DNA of 64,000 bases from Prolixibacteraceae bacterium UBA1413 (GTDB lineage Bacteria; Bacteroidota; Bacteroidia; Bacteroidales; Prolixibacteraceae). Below, piece by piece: positions 25,859 to 34,605 of this stretch. Under the pieces are notes generated by a model. It ran no database searches and was not told the origin of the DNA. It saw only the letters and a program-made list of their open reading frames with translations. Location: positions 124,001-188,000 of the forward strand of contig DBPT01000028.1 of the NCBI GenBank assembly GCA_002304925.1. The letters are read 5' to 3'. Made by a program: the position numbers and the translations under genes. How positions within the stretch are numbered: the first letter of the stretch is position 1; the number at the start of each line of letters is the position of its first letter.

Positions 25859-27302
25859 ATTTGGGTGTGAGTCCCAGTTCTGCAGCCTTTTCCAGCATCA
25901 GCGTCCGGGCTTCCTCGTGGTTATTGCCGATGGTGCCGTCGAGGATGGCCTCTTTGATGGCGTTCTTGATGATGCCCACCTCTTTCCCGGGAGGGATGCC
26001 GAAGACAGCCATGATCTCCTCCCCGGTCACGGGAGGCTGGAAATTGCGGATGGCATCTTTCTCGTCGATCTCCCGGAGTTTGCGGCGCACCAGCTGAAAA
26101 TTCCCGAAGTGCTTTCGCACCTTGTTCAGATTCTTCGAGGTGATGTCCGCCTCACAGAGGGTCATCAGGTCGTCGATATCATCGCCCGCCTCATACAAAA
26201 GGCGCCTGACCGCCGAATCGGTCACCTCTTCTTCCGAAAGCACGATGGGGCGCATATGCAGGTCGACCATCTTCTGCACATATTTCATCTTTTCATTCAT
26301 GGGGAGCTTCATGCGCCTGAAAATCGCGGGGATCATGCGGGCCCCCAGAATGTTGTGGCCATAAAAGGTCCACCCCTGCCCTTCGACGAACCTTCGGGTG
26401 GCCGGTTTGGCAATGTCGTGCAATAGGGCCGACCAGCGCAACCATAGGTTATCGGTATGGGGAGCCAGTTGATCCAGCACTTTCAGGGTATGGTAAAAAT
26501 TGTCCTTGTGGGCAATGCCCCTGACCGATTCGACGCCCTTTAGCCGGGCAAGCTCGGGAAAAATGATCTCCAGGAGTCCGGTCTCTTCCAGCATGATAAA
26601 TCCCCGGCCCGGCTGGCCGGCCATGATGATCTTGTTCAACTCATCAGCCACCCTCTCGGCAGAGACTATCTTAATCCGTTCCCTGTTGCGCGATACCGCC
26701 TTCAGGGTCTCGTCCTCCACTTCAAAATTGAGCTGGGTAGCAAACCGGATGGCCCGCATCATCCGCAGGGGATCATCCGAAAAGGTGATGTCAGGGTCAA
26801 GGGGGGTGCGGATAAGCTTCCGCATCAGGTCCCCCACCCCGTCAAAGGGATCGGTCAACCGGCCGTAGGTCCCGCCGTTCAACGAAATGGCCATGGCATT
26901 GATGGTAAAATCACGCCTCCGCTGGTCGTCCGTCAAAGTGCCATCCTCTACCCAAGGCTTGCGGCTGTCGTGACGGTACGACTCCTTCCGCGCACCTGCA
27001 AATTCAATGTCGAGGTTACGGTACCTGAGCATGGCAGTCCCGAAATTCCGGAAAACGACGACACCTCCCTTGATCCCCAAAGCCCCGGCAACGGCTTCCG
27101 CAAGGTCAATACCGCTCCCTACGGCCATGATGTCTATGTCATTGCTCCTCCGCTTCAGCAACAAATCCCGCACATACCCCCCAATCACATACACTTCGAG
27201 TTGTAAGGCGTCGGCAACCTCGCCGATCTTCCTGAAAACCGGCCGCCGCAACTGCGACGCCATCTGGATTGCACCTCCCGGAACTTTTTCCCTTTCTGCC
27301 AT
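25857..27302 (-). CDS. CCA tRNA nucleotidyltransferase / poly(A) polymerase family with HD domain
   Basis: 481 residues from the ATG at 27302; a TTG seven codons upstream is less likely. The class II nucleotidyltransferase head has GGYVRD (41-46) and the metal pair D55/D57 in NDIDIM. The family motif RRDFTINAMAISL comes next, then PLRMMRAIRFATQL. An HD phosphohydrolase domain is in the middle (LLHDIAKPATRRF, about 293-305). The last ~80 residues contain PPVTGEEIMAVFGIPPGKEVG, typical of the CCA-adding enzyme C-terminus. Both tRNA genes in this window lack an encoded CCA, so the enzyme is needed. It is convergent with the EEP gene and divergent from thioredoxin. Confidence 0.92.
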   Translation of the reverse strand: MAEREKVPGGAIQMASQLRRPVFRKIGEVADALQLEVYVIGGYVRDLLLKRRSNDIDIMAVGSGIDLAEAVAGALGIKGGVVVFRNFGTAMLRYRNLDIEFAGARKESYRHDSRKPWVEDGTLTDDQRRRDFTINAMAISLNGGTYGRLTDPFDGVGDLMRKLIRTPLDPDITFSDDPLRMMRAIRFATQLNFEVEDETLKAVSRNRERIKIVSAERVADELNKIIMAGQPGRGFIMLEETGLLEIIFPELARLKGVESVRGIAHKDNFYHTLKVLDQLAPHTDNLWLRWSALLHDIAKPATRRFVEGQGWTFYGHNILGARMIPAIFRRMKLPMNEKMKYVQKMVDLHMRPIVLSEEEVTDSAVRRLLYEAGDDIDDLMTLCEADITSKNLNKVRKHFGNFQLVRRKLREIDEKDAIRNFQPPVTGEEIMAVFGIPPGKEVGIIKNAIKEAILDGTIGNNHEEARTLMLEKAAELGLTPK

Positions 27303-27380
27303 TTTTGGTATATAGCGTGACAAAATTACAATTATTTCCCTTTTTTCAACCCCGGCGAATGCTGGTTATCCAAATGGCAT

Positions 27381-27388
27381 TATCTTTG
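27381..27388 (+). promoter_or_regulatory. -7 promoter element of the thioredoxin gene
   Basis: TATCTTTG followed by CA, a full TAnnTTTG match, 52 bp upstream of the ATG at 27440. Confidence 0.5.
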
Positions 27389-27439
27389 CATGGAAATATA
27401 TAGATATTTAAATACGTCGCAATAAAATTTATTAAGAAG

Positions 27440-27811
27440 ATGTTAGAGCATTTAACAACCGAAACCTTCAAGGAGAAGGTTTATAATTGGGAAGCGAATA
27501 AAGCGTGGAAATATGAAGGGAGCGTACCCTGTCTGATTGATTTTTACGCCGACTGGTGCGGACCGTGCAGGATGGTGGCTCCCGTGCTGGAAGAGCTCCA
27601 GAGGGAGTATGGCGACAAGCTGGTGATTTACAAGGTCAATACCGAAGATCAGCGTGAACTTGCCGGTTTGTTCGGGATCCAGAGCATTCCGTCGCTGTTG
27701 TTCGTCCCTATGGAGGGGCAGCCGCAGATGGCCATGGGTGCCCTGCCGAAGGCCACCTTTGTGCAGGCGATTTCCGAAGTTCTGAAAGTGGAAAAACCGC
27801 CCGTCAATTAA
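27440..27811 (+). CDS. trxA: Thioredoxin
   Basis: 123 residues, cytoplasmic, with the redox-active CGPC in FYADWCGPCRMVAPVLEEL (Cys40, Cys43). The cis-Pro loop is GIQSIPSLLFV. The N-terminus (MLEHLTTETFKEKVYNWEAN) has no signal peptide. It is slightly longer than E. coli Trx because of an insertion ahead of the first strand (KAWKYEGSVP), as is common in Bacteroidota thioredoxins. It reduces protein disulfides. Its stop codon overlaps that of murF, which lies on the other strand, by 3-4 bp. Confidence 0.92.
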   Translation: MLEHLTTETFKEKVYNWEANKAWKYEGSVPCLIDFYADWCGPCRMVAPVLEELQREYGDKLVIYKVNTEDQRELAGLFGIQSIPSLLFVPMEGQPQMAMGALPKATFVQAISEVLKVEKPPVN

Positions 27812-29103
27812 CTCAGCAAGGAGACCAGTTTCTCCAGTTGCATACCGCGGGAGCCTTTGATGAGGATCAGGGATTCCGAGGGAGGGTTCGCCCTGATGTA
27901 ATCAGCCAGGCTGGTCGTTTCGGGAAACGAAAGAAATCCCGGCGGCCGGCTGGTTGCGTCAAAAGAAGTGCCTGTCAGCCAAACGCCTTCTTTAACGTTT
28001 TCCGCCAGCAGGTTGACAATCCGCTGGTGTTCTTCCTTCGAAGCCGCTCCCAGTTCAAGCATATCGCCCAGGATAAAGAGTTTCCGGAGATGGGGGATTT
28101 CCAGAAAGTTGCGTATGGAGGCTGTCATACTGCCGGGATTGGCATTGTAGGCATCCATGATGATTTCATTGGAACCCGTACTGATCCACTGCGACCGGTT
28201 GTTTGAAGGGATGTAGCCTTCAACAGCGCTTTTGATCTCTTCCGGGCTGACCTGAAAATAACTCCCCACAGCCATGGCCGCCAGCACATTTTCGAGGTTA
28301 TACCCCCCTGCCAGCAGGGTCTCCACCGTCATTCCGGCATGACCGATCCTGGCCTTTACACCCAAAAAAGGGAGACTCCCGGTTGCCTCTCCGCACACCA
28401 GACCATCCTCCCCCTTTCCGTACCACACTTTTTCGAGACCTTCCCCGGCGGCAGCGCGAAGGATGGGATTCTCCCCGTTGATGAAGATGGTACCTCCCTT
28501 TTCTTCGAGATACCTGTAAAGCTCACTTTTGGTTTTGAGCACCCCCTCAAAACTGCCGAATCCCTCGAGATGGGCCTTTCCTACATTGGTAATCAATCCA
28601 AAATCAGGATTGGCGATGCGGCAAAGAAAATCAATTTCACCGGGATGGTTGGCCCCCATTTCCACGATGCCGATCTCGGTTTCCGGGGTCATGGAAAGCA
28701 GCGTCAAAGGCACACCGATATGGTTATTCAGATTTTCCCGGGTGTACCCCACCCGGTATTTCTTTGCCAGAATGGCGGCGATCAGTTCCTTCGTTGTGGT
28801 CTTCCCGTTGGTGCCGGTGATGGCCACGATGGGCAGATTCAGATTCCGCCGGTGATATGCCGCCAGATCCTGCAACGTCTTCAGAACATCGCCGGTCAGG
28901 ATGAAGCGTTCGTCAGCCACTACTGCAGGATCATCGACCACGGCACAGGCCGCCCCCGCGGAAAGGGCAGAAACGGCAAACCTGTTCCCGTCGAAATTCT
29001 CCCCCTTCAAGGCAAAGAACATAGCTCCCGGCAGGACCCTCCTGCTGTCGGTGGTCACCAGGGGATGGCTCTGGAATAATTGGTACAACTGGCCGACCGT
29101 CAT
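27808..29103 (-). CDS. murF: UDP-N-acetylmuramoyl-tripeptide--D-alanyl-D-alanine ligase
   Basis: 431 residues, typical of MurF. It adds D-Ala-D-Ala to the UDP-MurNAc tripeptide in peptidoglycan synthesis and is cytoplasmic. The N-terminal domain contains TDSRRVLPGAMFFALKGENFDG. The ATP-binding loop is ITGTNGKTTTKE (about 95-106). The central region has YTRENLNNHIGVPLTLL, IVEMGANHPGEI and DFGLITNVGKAHLEGFGS. The C-terminal ligase domain has IIMDAYNANPGSM and ILGDMLELG. It is a single gene here, not in the usual dcw cluster. It overlaps the trxA stop tail to tail. Confidence 0.95.
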   Translation of the reverse strand: MTVGQLYQLFQSHPLVTTDSRRVLPGAMFFALKGENFDGNRFAVSALSAGAACAVVDDPAVVADERFILTGDVLKTLQDLAAYHRRNLNLPIVAITGTNGKTTTKELIAAILAKKYRVGYTRENLNNHIGVPLTLLSMTPETEIGIVEMGANHPGEIDFLCRIANPDFGLITNVGKAHLEGFGSFEGVLKTKSELYRYLEEKGGTIFINGENPILRAAAGEGLEKVWYGKGEDGLVCGEATGSLPFLGVKARIGHAGMTVETLLAGGYNLENVLAAMAVGSYFQVSPEEIKSAVEGYIPSNNRSQWISTGSNEIIMDAYNANPGSMTASIRNFLEIPHLRKLFILGDMLELGAASKEEHQRIVNLLAENVKEGVWLTGTSFDATSRPPGFLSFPETTSLADYIRANPPSESLILIKGSRGMQLEKLVSLLS

Positions 29104-29211
29104 CTCTTTTCAGGTTCAAAGGCGCCAATTTACAAAAGATATGTTATAAAACACCCCGACATTCTCATGAATTTAAACCCGTGTTTCAAACAACAACAAA
29201 TGAATAAAAAC

Positions 29212-29219
29212 TATATTTG
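29212..29219 (+). promoter_or_regulatory. -7 promoter element of the V-ATPase operon
   Basis: TATATTTG, a full TAnnTTTG match, 96 bp upstream of the subunit E start. It gives a leader of about 90 nt in which I see no gene or riboswitch. Confidence 0.5.
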
Positions 29220-29315
29220 TGCGTCGTAAGAACCAGCTCATGAAGTCCGGCATTATGGCACGGAGTGACCAGCTAAATCGGGGAACAGAAACGAAAATCA
29301 TTAATACGATATTAT

Positions 29316-29930
29316 ATGGATTCAAAGATTCAGCAGCTCACTGAAGCTATTTACAACGAAGGGATTCAGAAAGCCCGGGATGAGGCTGATGACATCCTGA
29401 AAAAAGCGCATCAGAAGGCAGCACAGATCGAAGAAGAGGCGCAGAAGGCCGCTGTGTCCGTGATGGCGGATACGCGGAAAAAAGCGCAGGAATTCAAGAA
29501 CCATGTGGATTCGGAGCTCAGGATGACCATTAACCAGGCCATCTCAGCAATGAAACAGCAGGTGGCTTCCCTCGTTTCGATGAATGTGATCCAGCCTCCG
29601 GTGAAAGAGACCTTTGCCGACAAAGAGTATCTCAAATCTCTCATCAACGGCATCGTAAAGGGATGGATGGAGAAGGAAAGCTTTGACATGAACGTTATCC
29701 TTCCGGAAGGGGATAAGGCCACGATGGAAAAATTCTTTAAACAGAGCCTGGCAGCCGAGATGAACAAAGGATTGGAATTCTCCTTTTCGCCCGATGTCAG
29801 AACAGGCTTCAAGATCGGGCCGGCCGACGGGAGTTATCTGATAAGCTTCACCGACGACGACTTCTTGAATTTCCTGAAAGCCTACCTGCGGCCCAAAACC
29901 AGTCATCTTCTTTTCGGGGAGGAGAAATGA
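29316..29930 (+). CDS. V-type ATPase subunit E (peripheral stalk)
   Basis: 204 residues. The first ~95 residues form a long charged helix rich in Ala, Glu, Lys and Gln (DEADDILKKAHQKAAQIEEEAQKAA), the peripheral-stalk coiled coil. The rest is the globular C-terminal domain seen in V/A-ATPase subunit E, with the family-like ending VRTGFKIGPADGSYLISFTDDDFLNFLKAYLRP. It links the catalytic head to subunit I. It is the first gene of the operon, and its stop overlaps the DUF2764 start (ATGA). Confidence 0.88.
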   Translation: MDSKIQQLTEAIYNEGIQKARDEADDILKKAHQKAAQIEEEAQKAAVSVMADTRKKAQEFKNHVDSELRMTINQAISAMKQQVASLVSMNVIQPPVKETFADKEYLKSLINGIVKGWMEKESFDMNVILPEGDKATMEKFFKQSLAAEMNKGLEFSFSPDVRTGFKIGPADGSYLISFTDDDFLNFLKAYLRPKTSHLLFGEEK

Positions 29931-30802
29931 GCAGGCGCAACTATTACTGTCTGATCGCCGGACTGCCCGACATTATCCAGGACGACAAGAAACTCCATTT
30001 CAGCACATCCCGGATCAAGGAATATCTGCGCGATGAACTCCACCCCGACGATTTCAGGCTGGCGAAACTCTTCTATTTCCCCTTCGACAACCAGAACCTT
30101 CTCAACAGGATGTTCCGGAAGGAAAAACCATGGGACGAACGGGGAAACCTCACGGAAGAGCAGGCCGACCACCTGATCCTGCCCAAGCTTTTTGAGGAGA
30201 GCCGGCCTGAGGATTTCCCGCGGTACCTTTACCGGTTCGGACAGTTGCTCCGCACCAGGGAAGAGGTCGAAGAAGAAATCACCCTTGAGGAAGCAGACCG
30301 TATTCTGACCTGTGAATACTTCGACACCCTGCAAAAGGCCCCGAACCAATTTGTCAGGCAAGTGGCCTCCTACCGCATGGATACCGGGAACATCCTCCTG
30401 GCGCTGAACGGCCGGAAGCACAGCTTTCAATTCGAGGAAGCGGTGACCGGCGATAACCTGGTCGCCAGGGCTGTCAGAAAAAACCAAACCCGCGACTTCG
30501 GACTGACAGTCGACTACCCCGATGTTGACCAGCTTATCCAGATCTTCGAAACCGAAAACCTCCTCGAAAGGGAGTTTAAATTGGATAGCCGCCAATGGAA
30601 TTTCCTCGATGACATCACCTTCTTCCACTATTTCTCGGTGGAAAGGGTCCTCGCCTATCTGCTCAAGGTCTTCCTGGCGGAAAGATGGTTTCACCTCGAC
30701 TATGAGCGGGGACAGGCAATGTTCAACCAATTACTGAGTGATATAGAAACAAGTTTTGAATTTCCTGAAGAATTTTCGAACGCATATGGAAAGAAAAGAT
30801 AA
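29927..30802 (+). CDS. DUF2764 protein, V-ATPase operon (putative subunit C-like)
   Basis: 291 residues. It begins with SRRNYYCLIAGLPDI, the typical start of DUF2764 proteins, which are found in Bacteroidota V-ATPase operons between E and A. The sequence is mostly charged helices, with no membrane segment. A YYY/LPD-type start and the helical repeat pattern recall V/A-ATPase subunit C, the socket for the K ring. No recognisable C subunit exists elsewhere in this operon, so DUF2764 is the obvious candidate for that role. This is an inference. It overlaps E by 4 bp and A by 17 bp, so translation is coupled. Confidence 0.8.
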   Translation: MSRRNYYCLIAGLPDIIQDDKKLHFSTSRIKEYLRDELHPDDFRLAKLFYFPFDNQNLLNRMFRKEKPWDERGNLTEEQADHLILPKLFEESRPEDFPRYLYRFGQLLRTREEVEEEITLEEADRILTCEYFDTLQKAPNQFVRQVASYRMDTGNILLALNGRKHSFQFEEAVTGDNLVARAVRKNQTRDFGLTVDYPDVDQLIQIFETENLLEREFKLDSRQWNFLDDITFFHYFSVERVLAYLLKVFLAERWFHLDYERGQAMFNQLLSDIETSFEFPEEFSNAYGKKR

Positions 30803-32552
30803 AACCACGGGATCTGTGACCGGGATCATTGCCAACCTGGTCATCGTGGAAGTAAACGGGCCGGTGGCCCAGAATGAGATCTGCTTCATCACCCTGGGGG
30901 ATGAACAGTTGATGGCCGAAGTGATTAAGGTGGTCGGGAAAAATGCCTATGTCCAGGTCTTCGAGAGCACCCGTGGACTCAAACCGGGTTCGAAAGTGGA
31001 ATTCCAGGGGCACCTGCTGGAAGTCACCCTAGGTCCGGGGATCCTCTCGCGCAACTACGACGGACTGCAGAACGACCTCGACAAAATGGAGGGGATATTT
31101 CTGAAAAGAGGAGAATATACCGATCCCCTCAACCGGGAGAAGCTATGGGATTTCAAGCCCCTGGCCAAACCCGGCGACCGGGTGATTGCCGGCGACTGGC
31201 TCGGGGAAGTCAACGAAAACGACATGCCCCACAAGATCATGGTACCCTTCAAGATGGAGGGCTCCTACTGGGTCAAAAAGGTGGTCCCCGAAGGTCAGTA
31301 TACCGTCAATGACAAGATTGCGGTCATCGAAGATGAGGAAGGGAAGGAGTTTGAACTGGACATGGTTCAGAAGTGGCCGGTAAAAATCGCCATCAAGGCT
31401 TACCGTGAGAAGCCGAGGCCTTTCCGTCTCCTGGAAACGGGCGTACGCTGCATGGATACCCTGAATCCTATCACCGAAGGGGGCACCGGTTTTATTCCCG
31501 GACCTTTCGGAACCGGCAAGACGGTATTGCAGCATGCCATTTCCAAACAGGCGGAAGCCGACATCGTGATTATTTCCGCCTGCGGCGAACGTGCCAACGA
31601 GGTAGTGGAGATCTTTTACGAATTCCCGGAACTCGATGACCCACGGACAGGCAAAAAGCTGACCGAGCGCACCATCATCATCGCCAACACTTCCAACATG
31701 CCGGTCGCCGCCCGCGAGGCGTCGGTGTATACCGCCATGACCATCGGGGAGTATTACCGCTCCATGGGCCTCCGGGTGCTGATGATGGCTGATTCCACGA
31801 GCCGCTGGGCCCAGGCGCTCCGCGAAATGTCAAACCGCCTCGAAGAACTGCCGGGTCCCGACGCGTTCCCGATGGACCTCTCGGCCATCATCTCCAACTT
31901 TTACAGCCGCGCGGGATATGTATACCTCAACAACGGCAAACCCGGATCCATCACCTTCATAGGAACCGTTTCCCCGGCAGGGGGCAATCTGAAAGAGCCG
32001 GTCACCGAAAGCACCCGCAAAGCCGCCCGCTGCTTCTACGGCCTCTCCCAGGCCCGCGCCGACAGCAAACGCTATCCCGCCATAGACCCCATCGACAGCT
32101 ATTCCAAATACCTCGAATACCCCGAAGTACAGGAATACCTCGAAAAGAACGTCTCCGACCACTGGCTCTCTGACGTCCTCCATGCCAAAGACATCCTCTA
32201 CCGCGGTAAGGAAGCCCAGGAACAGATCAACATCCTCGGAGACGACGGCGTTCCCATCAGTTTCCATGAACGCTACTGGAAATCGGAACTCATCGACTTC
32301 GTCATCCTCCAGCAGGATGCCTTCGACAAAATCGACGCCGTCACACCCATCAAACGGCAGCAATACATGCTCTCCAAAGTGCTGGATGTTACTGAGATGA
32401 GTTTCCGGTTCGACAACTTCGAAGCGGTGGGCTCCTATTTCAAACAGATCATCAACCTCTTCAAGCAGATGAACTATTCGGAATTCGGATCCGGGCAGTT
32501 CGAACGATATGAGGGCGAATTGCAGGCATTGCTAAAGGAAAGGATGAATTAA
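30786..32552 (+). CDS. atpA: V-type ATP synthase subunit A (catalytic)
   Basis: 588 residues from the ATG at 30786. An upstream TTG-started extension lies inside DUF2764 and is rejected. The N-terminal beta-barrel is SVTGIIANLVIVEVNGPVAQNE. The V-type-specific non-homologous region is at about 110-190. The P-loop is GPFGTGKTV (about 239-247), with CGERANEVVEIFYEFPEL after it. MMADSTSRWAQALREMSNRLEELPG and the C-terminal helical domain complete the catalytic subunit. It forms the A3B3 head with subunit B. It hydrolyses or makes ATP coupled to ion flow through I and K. Confidence 0.97.
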   Translation: MERKDKTTGSVTGIIANLVIVEVNGPVAQNEICFITLGDEQLMAEVIKVVGKNAYVQVFESTRGLKPGSKVEFQGHLLEVTLGPGILSRNYDGLQNDLDKMEGIFLKRGEYTDPLNREKLWDFKPLAKPGDRVIAGDWLGEVNENDMPHKIMVPFKMEGSYWVKKVVPEGQYTVNDKIAVIEDEEGKEFELDMVQKWPVKIAIKAYREKPRPFRLLETGVRCMDTLNPITEGGTGFIPGPFGTGKTVLQHAISKQAEADIVIISACGERANEVVEIFYEFPELDDPRTGKKLTERTIIIANTSNMPVAAREASVYTAMTIGEYYRSMGLRVLMMADSTSRWAQALREMSNRLEELPGPDAFPMDLSAIISNFYSRAGYVYLNNGKPGSITFIGTVSPAGGNLKEPVTESTRKAARCFYGLSQARADSKRYPAIDPIDSYSKYLEYPEVQEYLEKNVSDHWLSDVLHAKDILYRGKEAQEQINILGDDGVPISFHERYWKSELIDFVILQQDAFDKIDAVTPIKRQQYMLSKVLDVTEMSFRFDNFEAVGSYFKQIINLFKQMNYSEFGSGQFERYEGELQALLKERMN

Positions 32553-32597
32553 TACGCGGAAGTGCATCTCCGGAAAGGCTAATAATAAACGACAATT

Positions 32598-33917
32598 ATG
32601 GAAACTCAGTCATTTCAGAAAATATACACGCGTCTGACCAACATCACCAAGGCCACGGTTACCCTGAAGGCCGACAATGTAGGTTATGACGAGATTGCCA
32701 TCGTGGACGGACGGATGGCCCAGGTGGTAAAAATCATAGGCAGGGATGTGACCCTGCAGGTTTTTTCAGGTACGGAGGGAATCCCCACCAATGCCGAAGT
32801 GAGCTTTGCGGGAAGGCCTCCCCAGTTGAAAGTCAGTGATGAGCTGGCGGGGCGCTTCTTTAACGCGTATGGTGAACCCATCGACGGGGGGCCCGAAGTG
32901 AACGGAGAAACCCGCAATATCGGATCCCCCTCGGTGAACCCGGTACGGCGTCGCCAGCCTTCCAACCTCATCGCCACGGGGATCGCCGGCATCGACCTGA
33001 ACAACAGCCTGGTCACCGGCCAGAAGATTCCCTTCTTCGCCGACCCCGACCAGCCCTACAACCAGGTGATGGCCCTGGTGGCTTTGCGCGCCAAAGCCGA
33101 CAAGATCATCCTCGGCGGAATGGGACTCTCCAACGACGATTACCTCTATTTCAAGAATGTCTTCGACAACGCCGGGGCCCTCGACCGCATCATCAGTTTT
33201 GTGAATACCACCGACAACCCGCCCGTGGAGAGGCTCCTGGTGCCCGACATGGCCCTTACCGCCGCCGAATATTTCGCCGTCGACAAAAACGAGGCCGTAC
33301 TGGTACTCCTTACCGACATGACCCTCTATGCCGACGCCCTGAGCATCGTTTCCAACCGTATGGACCAGATCCCGTCAAAAGACAGCATGCCGGGATCCCT
33401 CTATTCCGACCTGGCCCGTATTTATGAAAAAGCGGTCCAGTTCCCCACGGGAGGATCCATCACCATCATTGCCGTGACCACCCTCTCGGGAGGCGACATC
33501 ACCCACGCCATCCCCGACAACACAGGGTACATCACCGAGGGACAGCTCTTCCTGCGCCGCGATTCCGAAATCGGAAAGGTCATCGTAGACCCCTTCCGCT
33601 CCCTGTCGCGTCTCAAACAGCTCGTGATCGGCAAACAGACCCGCGAGGACCATCCCCAGGTGATGAATGCCGCCATCCGCCTCTTCGCCGACTCGGTGAA
33701 CGCCCGAACCAAACTGGAAAACGGCTTCGACCTCACCGACTACGACGAACGAACCCTCGAATTTGCCAGGGAATACTCCCTGAAACTGCTCGCCATCGAT
33801 GTCAACGTTGATACCGACACCATGCTCGACATCTCGTGGGAACTCTTCGGAAAGTTCTTTTCAAAAGCCGAAGTCGCCATCAGGGAAAACCTGGTGCAGA
33901 AGTTCTGGAAAAACTGA
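32598..33917 (+). CDS. atpB: V-type ATP synthase subunit B
   Basis: 439 residues. This is the non-catalytic nucleotide-site subunit; the P-loop is degenerate (VTGQKIPFFADPDQPYNQ in place of GxxxxGKT). Family motifs are ATGIAGIDLNNSLVTGQK, LLVPDMALTAAEYFA, VLVLLTDMTLYADALSIVSNRMDQIPSKD (split in family alignments), GYPGSLYSDLA-like MPGSLYSDLARIYEKA, and the ending GYITEGQLFLRRD. It starts 45 bp after subunit A. There is no sign of frameshift. It alternates with A in the hexameric head. Confidence 0.96.
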   Translation: METQSFQKIYTRLTNITKATVTLKADNVGYDEIAIVDGRMAQVVKIIGRDVTLQVFSGTEGIPTNAEVSFAGRPPQLKVSDELAGRFFNAYGEPIDGGPEVNGETRNIGSPSVNPVRRRQPSNLIATGIAGIDLNNSLVTGQKIPFFADPDQPYNQVMALVALRAKADKIILGGMGLSNDDYLYFKNVFDNAGALDRIISFVNTTDNPPVERLLVPDMALTAAEYFAVDKNEAVLVLLTDMTLYADALSIVSNRMDQIPSKDSMPGSLYSDLARIYEKAVQFPTGGSITIIAVTTLSGGDITHAIPDNTGYITEGQLFLRRDSEIGKVIVDPFRSLSRLKQLVIGKQTREDHPQVMNAAIRLFADSVNARTKLENGFDLTDYDERTLEFAREYSLKLLAIDVNVDTDTMLDISWELFGKFFSKAEVAIRENLVQKFWKN

Positions 33918-33990
33918 TTTCGGTGACGGTTGAGGTTGAGGTTAAGGTTATTGGCAAATTCTGATATTCTGATATTCTAATTTTTTCTTC
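33918..33990 (+). repeat. Short hexamer-like tract between subunits B and D
   Basis: The 73-bp gap contains GGTTGAGGTTGAGGTTAAGG, a run of GGTTRA hexamers, and a GATATTCTGATATTCT tandem. It is the longest spacer inside the operon. A related phrase in the opposite orientation (TTAACCTC) occurs near 12.2 kb and 25.76 kb. Confidence 0.55.
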
Positions 33991-34605
33991 GTGGCAATAA
34001 AAGTACAATATAACAAAACAGCACTTCAGGGGTTGGAGAAGCAGCTCAAGGTGAGGGAGCGGGCGCTGCCGACACTCAAAAACAAGGAGTCGGCCCTCCG
34101 CATGGAGGTCAAAAGAGCCCGTGACAAAGCCTCATCCCTTGACCAGGAACTCCTGAACCAGAGCCAGCAGTACACCCGGATGTCGCGGTTGTGGGGAGAG
34201 TTCGACAATGACCTGATCAGGATTAAAGATGTCAGACTCGCCTCAAAAAAAATTGCCGGAGTATTCACACCGGTGCTCGATGAGGTGATTTTTGAAACCG
34301 GCAGCCTGAACAGTTTCAACCAACCTCTATGGTATGCCGACGGCGTGGAGATTGTCCGCAAACTCACCGGTATCGCCGTGGAAAGGGAGGTATTCCTGAA
34401 AAAAATGGAACTCCTCGACTTCGCCCGGAAAAAAACCACCCAGAAAGTGAACCTCTATGAAAAGGTGCAGATTCCCGGGTTCCAGGATGCCATCCGGAAA
34501 ATCAAACGGTTTCTGGAAGATGAGGACAACCTCTCCAAATCGGCACAGAAAATTGTGAAAAACAAACAGCAGAATCAACACATCGAAGAGGAGGAAGAGA
34601 CATGA
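33991..34605 (+). CDS. V-type ATPase subunit D (central rotor shaft)
   Basis: 204 residues from a GTG start. The N-terminal and C-terminal helices form the antiparallel coiled-coil rotor: KVQYNKTALQGLEKQLKVRERALPTLKNKESALRMEVKRA at the start (KxALxxLxxQLxxxxxxLPxLKxKExxL is the family pattern), and VNLYEKVQIPGFQDAIRKIKRFLEDEDN near the end. The C-terminus is an acidic tail. It turns inside the A3B3 head. The stop overlaps the subunit I start (ATGA). Confidence 0.93.
   Translation: MAIKVQYNKTALQGLEKQLKVRERALPTLKNKESALRMEVKRARDKASSLDQELLNQSQQYTRMSRLWGEFDNDLIRIKDVRLASKKIAGVFTPVLDEVIFETGSLNSFNQPLWYADGVEIVRKLTGIAVEREVFLKKMELLDFARKKTTQKVNLYEKVQIPGFQDAIRKIKRFLEDEDNLSKSAQKIVKNKQQNQHIEEEEET

Noticed and set aside
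30756..30785. A TTG start for V-ATPase subunit A ten codons upstream
   Set aside because: It lies deeper inside the DUF2764 gene, and the family N-terminus begins just after the ATG at 30786.
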